DNA of 19,978 nt, from assembly GCA_022712815.1 (NCBI GenBank), contig JAFLJW010000300.1, positions 1-19,978 on the forward strand, read 5' to 3'. Made by a program: the position numbers and the translations under genes. This document shows positions 15,151-19,978 of this stretch, in pieces. The DNA is from Pseudodesulfovibrio sp. (GTDB lineage Bacteria > Desulfobacterota > Desulfovibrionia > Desulfovibrionales > Desulfovibrionaceae). Position 1 is the first letter of the stretch, and every line of letters begins with the position of its first letter. The notes beneath the pieces are model-generated. The model was not told the DNA's origin. It did no database searches and was given only the letters and a program-made list of their open reading frames with translations.

Positions 15151-16176
15151 ATGAATGATGTAGCAAAACAAGAATCCATTAAAGACAGAATTATTGACCT
15201 TTTGTTCCGAGTGGGGAATAGGCTCCTTTTCCCAAAGTTTGCCAACAAACTGACGTGGACTGTTGTTCTGGCAGGTCTTACACAATTTGTTACAGCGTCT
15301 TTTATTCAGGCACTCTCTGTAGATCTATTGGAACGAGAATTTGGGGAGTTCCCACTCTTGCGGGATATAGTTATCAATGGGTTTGATCCTGTGTTTGGAA
15401 TTCGTCTGATTGCTTTTGGGTTATTGTACCATGTCGCTAGTCAGGTAGTAGCAGTTTTGCCAAAATGGAAGTCTACTACTTCCAATCCTCCCATACTTAT
15501 CCCTCAAATGCTGTCCTATGAAGGCAATGTTTTCCCAGAAGAACACCAAATTGAAGGAAAAAGGGTCTTGGTAAATAATAAAGATGATATCGATGATTAT
15601 CAAGAAACTGTAAACCATTTTGATCCATTTGCATCAAGCATATATAGGACCAACTCTGACTATTATCGAGATAAAGCTACTCTTCTTGAAGATTGGTGTG
15701 GTGCAATTCTATTTAAACTCGTTATAAAGAATGACAGTGAATATGTTGGGTCTTCTGTCGTTGTGGAGCTACATTTTGAATCAGAAGGTGATGTTGATTT
15801 CAGCCTCGTTTTTGCTCCACCGAGTTTCCCTCAAAAAAAGGATTATAGCATTCAGAATCTTGCAAATGTCATCGCCGAGAGTAAAGGAAATTCCATTAAT
15901 ATTTTATCAAAGTTAAATACTGAAATCATACAATGGAATATCGGCAATATTCAGCCGTCATTTACTTGTGAGTCTGTCAAAATGATTCGTTTAAAATGTG
16001 ATGCCGACACTCATTGTGTGATCAGGATCTTTTCCGATGAGCTTCCTAGGCCTGTCGAATCCAAAATAAAGCTTAATTGTGACAGCCTAATCGAAGTGTC
16101 ACACACTATCACGCGGTCCTCAGAGGAAGAATTTAAGGAATTGGTTCTCGATAACGCAAGCTTCTTGTCTTTTTAA
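15151..16176 (+). CDS. Two-TM, beta-rich membrane protein (phage moron), 341 aa
   Basis: From ATG 15151 the protein has an amphipathic start, TM1 at ~34-57 (LTWTVVLAGLTQFVTASF) and TM2 at ~80-104 (RLIAFGLLYHVASQVVAVL). A ~235-residue soluble region follows, rich in beta strands with two similar-looking halves. A longer form from TTG 15115 (353 aa) has AGAGAG upstream but would start before the predicted transcript. The gene is AT-rich compared with the virion operon. It has its own promoter and terminators and sits in an inverted repeat, the profile of a horizontally gained moron. The 2TM-plus-beta plan resembles membrane effectors of nucleotide-signalling defence (S-2TMbeta type), but no cyclase gene is present, so superinfection exclusion or another membrane role is equally possible. 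No family recognised. Confidence 0.8.
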   Translation: MNDVAKQESIKDRIIDLLFRVGNRLLFPKFANKLTWTVVLAGLTQFVTASFIQALSVDLLEREFGEFPLLRDIVINGFDPVFGIRLIAFGLLYHVASQVVAVLPKWKSTTSNPPILIPQMLSYEGNVFPEEHQIEGKRVLVNNKDDIDDYQETVNHFDPFASSIYRTNSDYYRDKATLLEDWCGAILFKLVIKNDSEYVGSSVVVELHFESEGDVDFSLVFAPPSFPQKKDYSIQNLANVIAESKGNSINILSKLNTEIIQWNIGNIQPSFTCESVKMIRLKCDADTHCVIRIFSDELPRPVESKIKLNCDSLIEVSHTITRSSEEEFKELVLDNASFLSF

Positions 16177-16245
16177 AAAGAAAGATAAACTCTTCACTGC
16201 AATTCCAACGCCTTACGACAGGGGCATGATTTATTTCAGCGTAGG

Positions 16246-16271
16246 TTTTGTGCGGCTCCTACATAATGCCG
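16246..16271. repeat. Right copy of the 26-bp inverted repeat
   Basis: TTTTGTGC, spacer GGC, then TCCTACATAATGCCG: the inverted counterpart of 15025-15050, matching at 23 of 26 positions with all three differences in the central spacer. It lies 70 bases after the moron stop and just before the shared terminator. Confidence 0.85.
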
Positions 16272-16284
16272 GGTAAAAGAGCAT

Positions 16285-16316
16285 GCCCCCGGCCTAGTTA
16301 CCGGGGGCTTTTTTTT
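16285..16316 (+). terminator. Strong terminator between the moron and the antirepressor gene
   Basis: GCCCCCGG (16285-16292) pairs with CCGGGGGC (16301-16308) around CCTAGTTA, followed by eight Ts (16309-16316). It ends rightward transcription. The last Ts are part of the stop codon of the convergent antirepressor gene, and the same stem may stop leftward transcription weakly (a TCTTTTA follows on that strand). Confidence 0.9.
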
Positions 16317-17070
16317 ACGCAGCGGCTTCACCTTCTGACTCCCTGAGCAACTTGCAAATGTAGTTGACTCCCTTCTGGTATACAAGGGTCTGTGTGCCGA
16401 CCTTCATTTCTCCGTCTACCTCATACCGCCGCTCAATGACTCGGAAGTACCCACGATTCAAGTATGTTTGCTTTGGCTCATTGTTTGCCATGAGAATACC
16501 ATTTTCGCGCAGGAAGCGGAAAAGGCGGTTGCGGCCTATGCCGAAATCCTTGTGCAGGGCCTTTGCGACCGATCCTATGGGCAGAGCCGTGTCTGTCGCC
16601 ATGAGCGCGTCCATGGTATCGGCCTTGGGCTTGAGACGGGCAACGTCCGCTTCAACCTTCTGGCGCAATACCTTCTCTTCTTTGAACGCCTCCAGGACTT
16701 GTATCATGGAATCGGGGTCGGCCAGCATGTTTTCAACGGTTGCTGGAGTCGCGTATATGCCGTGCTTGCGGATAGAGGGCAGGACTTCACCTACAACCCA
16801 TTCTTCAAATCGCTCGGCAGCGGGGAGTTTTGAACGCATGATCAGCCGGTAGACATCGCGTTCGGGGATGATCTTCATGGTCTGGATGCCGCCAGCGGAA
16901 GGGGTGACCGTTTCGTTCACCCCTTTGCAGTGGTCACGGATAGCTTTGAGAGGGTTTGTGTACCCCAACACTTCCGCCACATCTTTCGCCACGAACCACG
17001 GTTCGCCGTTTTCATCCTGAATCACTCTGACTTCTGTCGTGTCGAACCGGAAGGGGATGAGGTTAGACAT
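16315..17070 (-). CDS. Phage antirepressor, BRO-N plus ANT (KilAC) domains
   Basis: 251 residues. Residues 1-~105 are a BRO-N/Bro domain: FDTTEVRVIQDENGEPWFVAKDVAEVLGY (14-37 core), KIIPERDVYRLIMRSKLP (66-83) and FEEWVVGEVLPSIRKHG (88-104). Residues ~112-150 form a helical connector. Residues ~155-245 are the ANT/KilAC DNA-binding domain, with SVAKALHKDFGIGRNRLFRFLRENG. Such proteins inactivate phage repressors or bind DNA to start lytic growth. The start overlaps the upstream 85-aa gene by 8 bases, with GGTGA upstream of the ATG, so translation is probably coupled. It is the last gene of a leftward operon headed by a ribbon-helix-helix protein, a natural pair for lysogeny control. Confidence 0.9.
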   Translation of the reverse strand: MSNLIPFRFDTTEVRVIQDENGEPWFVAKDVAEVLGYTNPLKAIRDHCKGVNETVTPSAGGIQTMKIIPERDVYRLIMRSKLPAAERFEEWVVGEVLPSIRKHGIYATPATVENMLADPDSMIQVLEAFKEEKVLRQKVEADVARLKPKADTMDALMATDTALPIGSVAKALHKDFGIGRNRLFRFLRENGILMANNEPKQTYLNRGYFRVIERRYEVDGEMKVGTQTLVYQKGVNYICKLLRESEGEAAA

Positions 17071-17320
17071 GCTTCACCGCCTGGGCATTTTGGGGGATGT
17101 CACCGATATTAGTGCAGAGGCTGCGTGCTTCCTTTACGAGCAATTCAAGGATATGAGCAAAGCCCCAAAGATCTTTTTGCTCCAAAGGTTCTATAAGGGC
17201 TCCTAGGGCAGATTCAAGGCAACTTGCCTTGCAGCACTCGATGTCGCAGAGTTGTTCTAATGTCTCGTAGGAAATGGACTTGCTGGACGTGGGGGATTCT
17301 ACTACATTCTTCTGAGCCAT
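17063..17320 (-). CDS. Small phage protein, 85 aa, unknown function
   Basis: A strong AGGAGG lies seven bases before the ATG. The protein starts with a Ser/Thr/Val-rich arm, then a helical region with four cysteines (LCDIECCKASCLESALGAL) and another helix (GFAHILELLVKEARSLC). No membrane segment is seen. It overlaps the antirepressor gene by 8 bases and follows the ribbon-helix-helix gene, so the three are probably one operon. The clustered cysteines could bind a metal, but the spacing is not that of a known finger I recognise. It could help regulation or be an accessory of the antirepressor. Confidence 0.75.
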   Translation of the reverse strand: MAQKNVVESPTSSKSISYETLEQLCDIECCKASCLESALGALIEPLEQKDLWGFAHILELLVKEARSLCTNIGDIPQNAQAVKHV

Positions 17321-17352
17321 GACGTACCTCCTAGGGGTGCGTTGTGTTTAGG

Positions 17353-17382
17353 CCCGTCTCGGTGTTGTAGCACCTTGGCGGG
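17353..17382 (-). promoter_or_regulatory. Hairpin between the RHH gene and the antirepressor pair
   Basis: On the leftward transcript CCCGCC...GACGGG (one mismatch) encloses GGTG CTACAA CACC, a stacked hairpin in the 76-base gap between the two genes. There is no T tract, so it looks more like an attenuator or RNA-processing/regulatory hairpin than a full terminator. It could set the ratio of repressor to antirepressor. Confidence 0.5.
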
Positions 17383-17396
17383 TCGTCTTCGTTGGG

Positions 17397-17558
17397 TTAC
17401 TTGGTTTCTTTCTTTGCCTCGGCCTCTGCCATCCGTTTTTCCATGTCTTCGATAAACATTTCCTTGATGGGCTTTTCCTGTTCGATCGAGAACAGCTTGA
17501 GCCGCTTGTGGAAGTCTTTATCCAGTCGCATGGAGTAGGTTACTTGTTTGTCACTCAT
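17397..17558 (-). CDS. Arc-like ribbon-helix-helix regulator, 53 aa
   Basis: MSDKQVTYSMRLDKDFHKRL starts with a short strand (VTYSMRL) followed by two helices (KDFHKRLKLFSIEQ, then KPIKEMFIEDMEKRMAEAEA), the ribbon-helix-helix pattern. The length, 53 residues, equals that of P22 Arc. RHH dimers bind short palindromes, and three lie directly upstream (17561-17616), so it probably represses its own gene and the divergent one. No Shine-Dalgarno precedes the ATG. A -35 TTGACA and -10 TAATTA on this strand place the transcript start on the ATG itself (leaderless mRNA). It heads the antirepressor operon. A partner of a toxin-antitoxin pair is the main alternative, but no toxin gene is adjacent. Confidence 0.75.
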   Translation of the reverse strand: MSDKQVTYSMRLDKDFHKRLKLFSIEQEKPIKEMFIEDMEKRMAEAEAKKETK

Positions 17559-17560
17559 GA

Positions 17561-17574
17561 GCATTAATTAATGC
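17561..17574. promoter_or_regulatory. 14-bp perfect palindrome at the RHH promoter -10
   Basis: GCATTAATTAATGC is a perfect palindrome starting two bases upstream of the RHH ATG. The -10 TAATTA (17565-17570) lies in its centre, so a protein bound here would block the leftward promoter. Confidence 0.7.
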
Positions 17575-17579
17575 AAGCA

Positions 17580-17616
17580 TGACAAAATGTCAACCCCATA
17601 TTTGACAAAATGTTCA
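17580..17616. promoter_or_regulatory. Paired operator-like repeats over divergent -35 boxes
   Basis: TGACAAAATGTCA (17580-17592: perfect 5-bp arms around AAA) and TGACAAAATGTTCA (17603-17616: the same with one extra T) share 11 identical bases, 23 bases apart (about two helix turns). The first overlaps the leftward -35 (TTGACA as reverse of 17588-17593). The second overlaps the rightward -35 (TTGACA 17602-17607). A fitting target for the RHH dimer. Confidence 0.7.
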
Positions 17617-17638
17617 GACTGGGCATATGCGGCGATTA
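17602..17638 (+). promoter_or_regulatory. Rightward promoter, leaderless
   Basis: TTGACA (17602-17607) and a weak -10 near 17624-17630 (CATATGC, 16-17 base spacing). The predicted start near 17637 falls at the ATG of the next gene. Confidence 0.45.
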
Positions 17639-18066
17639 TGAAAGAAAAAACTGAATTAAAAATATTGATTACCGTGGTTTTTTGTATTGTTGTGATCTTC
17701 GTCTATAACGCCACATGGTTTAAAAAAGAATTTAGGCAGTGCGCGTATTGGGAAGACAGGGTTGAGGAAACGAAAGAAGAAATACGGGAATTAAAGCAGA
17801 TTCTCGTTGAATATGAGAGTGAGATAAACGAGATCGAAAACACGACAGAAGAAATTACGGTCGAAGATTTAAGACGCATTGGATATTCAGAAAAAGAGAT
17901 ACAGGAATGGAAGGTAGACCAAATGGCGGCTGAAAAAGAGTTTGAAGAATCTGATAGAGAGTTTGACAAGATGGATGCGGAAATAAAAAGAGAGGCCGCT
18001 GTTGAATTCTTTAAGTTATATGGAGAGTTGGCAGAAGCGAAATCAAAATTGCAGAGATGCGAATAA
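17638..18066 (+). CDS. One-TM coiled-coil protein, 142 aa
   Basis: From ATG 17638 (142 aa): a short basic start, one membrane helix (LKILITVVFCIVVIFVYNATWF, about residues 7-28), then a long highly charged coiled coil with a VEDLRRIGYSEKEIQEW insertion. The longer form from 17587 would begin upstream of the promoter and is less likely. There is no Shine-Dalgarno before either start. N-in, C-out topology with a coiled coil is the plan of inner-membrane spanins (Rz), but the position opposite an immunity-type repressor fits a lysogeny or exclusion function just as well. AT-rich codon use suggests recent gain. Divergent from the RHH gene, it is probably controlled by the shared operators. Confidence 0.7.
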   Translation: MKEKTELKILITVVFCIVVIFVYNATWFKKEFRQCAYWEDRVEETKEEIRELKQILVEYESEINEIENTTEEITVEDLRRIGYSEKEIQEWKVDQMAAEKEFEESDREFDKMDAEIKREAAVEFFKLYGELAEAKSKLQRCE

Positions 18067-18155
18067 ATGTTAAAGACGCGAAGTATGAAAAGCGATTACG
18101 AGATATTATTCAGGCGCACAAGCTGCCCATAGACGTGTGGATTATGCGACCATAA
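18057..18155 (+). CDS. Small protein, 32 aa, overlapping the upstream gene
   Basis: ATG 18057 overlaps the end of the coiled-coil gene by 10 bases. The product (starts MRINVKDAKYEKRLRDI, ends LPIDVWIMRP) is basic with an amphipathic helix. No strong ribosome binding site is seen; translational coupling is likely. It ends just before a good terminator, so the two genes form a complete transcription unit. Confidence 0.5.
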   Translation: MRINVKDAKYEKRLRDIIQAHKLPIDVWIMRP

Positions 18156-18164
18156 GACAAAGTC

Positions 18165-18192
18165 CCCGACCAACCAAGGCCGGGTTTTTTTT
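18165..18192 (+). terminator. Rho-independent terminator of the rightward pair
   Basis: CCCGACC (18165-18171) pairs with GGCCGGG (18178-18184), one A-C mismatch, loop AACCAA, then eight Ts. Confidence 0.85.
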
Positions 18193-18393
18193 AGGGAGGT
18201 GGTACCAAATAGTTCAACCTCCTTCCGTCCTGAAATGGTGACCGACTCATCCGGGTTGCCCTTGTTTTTTGCGCATCCCTCTTGAGCATCCTTTTGGGGG
18301 TTTACAAGGGAAAAAGAGGGGTGCATGAGATGCGGGTACAGTCAGAAACATACTGTAAATACTTGAATTTTCTTGCATCTAAAAAAGGTAAGT
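18193..18393. other. Non-coding right end of the prophage
   Basis: About 200 bases with no convincing gene. They hold A/T- and G-run-rich sequence and a small inverted repeat (TACAG...CTGTA, ~18336-18356), and no D-arm or 5' acceptor of a tRNA. This is probably attachment-site arm DNA where integrase or accessory proteins bind. Confidence 0.5.
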
Positions 18394-18459
18394 CACGCCT
18401 GCTAAGCGTGTAACGGGTGTTAAGCTCGTTCGAGAGTTCGAATCTCTCCTTTTCCGCCA
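18394..18459 (+). pseudogene. 3' part of tRNA-Ser(GCU): prophage attachment site
   Basis: Anticodon arm CACGC-CTGCTAA-GCGTG (anticodon GCT at 18401-18403), long class II variable arm (~18411-18430), T arm GAGAG-TTCGAAT-CTCTC, acceptor CTTTTCC, discriminator G and encoded CCA (18457-18459). The 5' acceptor, D arm and everything before the anticodon stem are missing; the upstream sequence cannot form them. A 3' tRNA remnant starting at the anticodon arm is the usual mark left at the distal end of an element integrated in a tRNA gene. The intact gene is expected at the other end. Confidence 0.85.
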
Positions 18460-18465
18460 GATTTT

Positions 18466-18499
18466 AAGGGCTTACGATGTGAATCGTAAGCCCTTTTAT
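18466..18499 (+). terminator. Terminator of the host tRNA unit
   Basis: AAGGGCTTACGAT (18466-18478) pairs perfectly with ATCGTAAGCCCTT (18483-18495) around GTGA, followed by TTATT. Placed seven bases past the CCA. Because it is symmetric it may also stop leftward transcription from rsgA. The next ~180 bases hold no gene I can see. Confidence 0.85.
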
Positions 18500-18683
18500 T
18501 GTGATTTATCCGGTTCAAGCGTACTTTTGGCAATACAAACCGGACTCTGGCAATGTGCCATGCTGAAGTTGTTGTCTTTCATTTCCCAAGGAATTGACTA
18601 TAGCTTTTGCCTGCTGGCCGACAGTTAATCTCTACACGCAGGAAGGTTGGCGGAAGTTGCTTTTCGTATGTTCAATTGAGTCA

Positions 18684-19799
18684 TTATCTCTTCCTCTTGG
18701 TTTTCTTCATTGCCTTCGCAGACAGGGCAACATCTCTCCAGCGTTCCTTTTCCACTCTGTCTGCACTTTTATGTTGTCGTTCCGAGAGGTAGTCGAGTTC
18801 ACGTTTCATCTTGTAGTAGCTTTCGAGCCGCCCCTGAGGGAGCTCCCCATTGGCAGCAGCTTCGATGACACGGCAGCCGACTTTATGCATATGATTGCAA
18901 TCGGAAAAGCGGCATCCCTGAGCTAAATGCTCTATGTCGGAAAAGGCGCTTTCAATTCCACCATCATTATCATAAAACGCGATCTCCCGGATACCGGGAT
19001 TGTCAATCAACATCCCGCCTTGAGGCATGAAAAACAAGTCGCGGCCCGTTGTGGTATGCTTACCTTTTCCCAGACTCTGGCTGACTGTTCCTGTTGTTTG
19101 GACGGACTCACCATAAAGCCTGTTCAGGAGCGTGGATTTGCCCGCTCCCGACGAACCAATCATGGTAACAGTTTTCCCTGAAGTCAGATATTGTTCAAGT
19201 TCGAGTACTCCGGTTGCATCTTCTGCTGACACAAGGTGTACAGGAATGCCAATAGCGATTTCCTTTACCTCATCCACACAGCCTTCTGGTTCATCGTGCA
19301 GGTCTGCTTTGGTTAGTACGATTACAGGATTCAAACCACAGCTATAGACAAGAGTTAGATACCGCTCGATACGGCGCACATTAAAGTCCCGGTCCAGGCC
19401 GCAAACAATACACACTGTATCCAGATTGGCAGCCATAACTTGTCCTTCTGTTGCAGTGGTATTATTCTTCCTTCGGCCTCCGGCCGCGCCGCGCGATAAC
19501 ATATTTAGACGAGGCAAAACCTTTGTAATAACCATATCCTGCACGAGGACCCAATCACCAATGACAGGGTACAACTCCTTAGAATCTGTGAAGGCGGCCT
19601 TGTAGCGCACTTTTCCGGAAATCGTGGCTTGCCAATCCTCGACGCCTTGACTCAGATGGAATAAATCTTTGTTTACGCCAATGACTCTTGCCGGAATTCC
19701 TGTCCCGGTGGCGTACTCCTGATAATGTGCATTCCATCCCATGGATATAAGTCTTGTTAGATTTGCAAAATCTTCTTTTGATTTGAAAGTCGTATTCAT
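18684..19799 (-). CDS. rsgA: Ribosome small subunit-dependent GTPase A
   Basis: 371 residues, a full-length RsgA (YjeQ). An N-terminal OB-type region (~35-110) is followed by a circularly permuted GTPase: TKAD (G4) at 163-166, a SAED G5-like at 191-194, P-loop GSSGAGKS (G1) at 215-222, TT of G2 near 249-250 and DNPG (G3) at 266-269. A zinc knuckle C296-x4-C301-x-H303-x5-C309 and a basic C-terminal tail follow. RsgA checks the decoding centre in late 30S assembly. It is a chromosomal housekeeping gene, transcribed toward the tRNA remnant. All key residues are present. The ribosome binding site is weak (GGTG), but the ATG at 19799 gives the expected N-terminus. Confidence 0.95.
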   Translation of the reverse strand: MNTTFKSKEDFANLTRLISMGWNAHYQEYATGTGIPARVIGVNKDLFHLSQGVEDWQATISGKVRYKAAFTDSKELYPVIGDWVLVQDMVITKVLPRLNMLSRGAAGGRRKNNTTATEGQVMAANLDTVCIVCGLDRDFNVRRIERYLTLVYSCGLNPVIVLTKADLHDEPEGCVDEVKEIAIGIPVHLVSAEDATGVLELEQYLTSGKTVTMIGSSGAGKSTLLNRLYGESVQTTGTVSQSLGKGKHTTTGRDLFFMPQGGMLIDNPGIREIAFYDNDGGIESAFSDIEHLAQGCRFSDCNHMHKVGCRVIEAAANGELPQGRLESYYKMKRELDYLSERQHKSADRVEKERWRDVALSAKAMKKTKRKR

Positions 19800-19978
19800 T
19801 TGGTGTCACCATTTCTTGATTCCTTGAAGACCATGACAATTCTGCATGCAGCATGATTGCCGTGTCTTTGGAGTGTTCAACTGAAATATGCACTCTGGTT
19901 GCGAACAATATCCAGAGGATACAGCTGTCCAACAACCTGAATGATGCATATATGTCATGAATCACAGGCAATGGTACG
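19800..19978 (-). promoter_or_regulatory. Upstream region of rsgA
   Basis: 179 bases before the rsgA start, no credible gene on either strand. It should hold the rsgA promoter, but I find no clear -35/-10 pair. Confidence 0.35.

Noticed and set aside
16364..16852. 162-aa plus-strand ORF opposite the antirepressor
   Set aside because: Shadow of a clearly recognised BRO-N/ANT gene.
17587..17637. Longer start of the coiled-coil membrane protein
   Set aside because: It lies upstream of and across the promoter and operator repeats; the added 17 residues are not needed and lack a ribosome binding site.
18096..18326. 76-aa ORF on the minus strand
   Set aside because: It crosses the terminator at 18165-18192 and the small 32-aa gene, has no ribosome binding site, and its product has no protein-like pattern.
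18307..18393. Possible 5' half of tRNA-Ser upstream of the remnant (GGGAAAAAG at 18308)
   Set aside because: No D-arm consensus, and the spacing to the anticodon arm is far too long; a split tRNA or intron is not supported.
1..19978. CRISPR arrays, rRNA genes or insertion sequences
   Set aside because: No regularly spaced repeats, rRNA sequence or transposase found; the 26-bp inverted repeat has no transposase inside it.

Overview
This window holds the right-hand part of a temperate, probably podovirus-like prophage. It ends in a tRNA-Ser gene, is followed by ordinary host chromosome, and is joined at its left edge to an unrelated scrap of cobalamin genes. The host is not certain. The RsgA gene, the tRNA-Ser(GCU) remnant and the moderate G+C fit a Gram-negative, possibly a marine sulfate reducer of the Desulfovibrio group (inference only). 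The first ~366 bases have visibly higher G+C and encode the aerobic-type CobI/CobJ pair, so they may come from another organism.

Layout. Bases 1-~366: the 3' end of cobI overlapping the 5' end of cobJ. Base ~367 is an abrupt junction that cuts off both cobJ and the first phage gene. Bases ~367-14975: four co-directional phage genes, each with a short gap and mostly a good Shine-Dalgarno. They encode a small virion-type protein, a Gly/Ala-rich membrane-active protein, a 581-residue helical protein and a giant 3823-residue polyvalent protein. The giant carries a glycine-zipper segment, a pyrophosphatase-like domain, an N6-adenine methyltransferase, a DdrB/ParB-like domain, an HExxxH zincin-like domain and a large C-terminal virion module. 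It is best read as an ejected virion protein that delivers anti-defence domains, like the giant proteins of Bcep22-type phages or P1 DarB/DdrB. Two small out-of-frame ORFs with their own ribosome binding sites sit exactly in its interdomain linkers. The tripeptide Ser-Ala-Met recurs 12 times in the first three proteins and the first 534 residues of the giant, then apparently never again.

Bases 14976-16320: a moron cassette. One AT-rich gene for a two-TM, beta-rich protein has its own promoter and terminators and is bracketed by a 26-bp inverted repeat. Bases 16315-18192: an immunity-like switch. A leftward operon (53-aa ribbon-helix-helix protein, 85-aa protein, BRO-N/ANT antirepressor) diverges from a rightward pair (one-TM coiled-coil protein and a 32-aa protein). 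A compact operator region with three palindromes lies between them, and both promoters appear to make leaderless mRNAs. This layout recalls P22 immI (Arc/Mnt with Ant).

Bases 18193-18393 are non-coding phage end. Bases 18394-18459 are the 3' part of tRNA-Ser(GCU) without its 5' half, i.e. the prophage attachment site. Bases 18460-19978 are host: the tRNA terminator and rsgA on the minus strand. No integrase, terminase, portal or capsid gene is in the window; they should lie to the left of the junction in the intact prophage.
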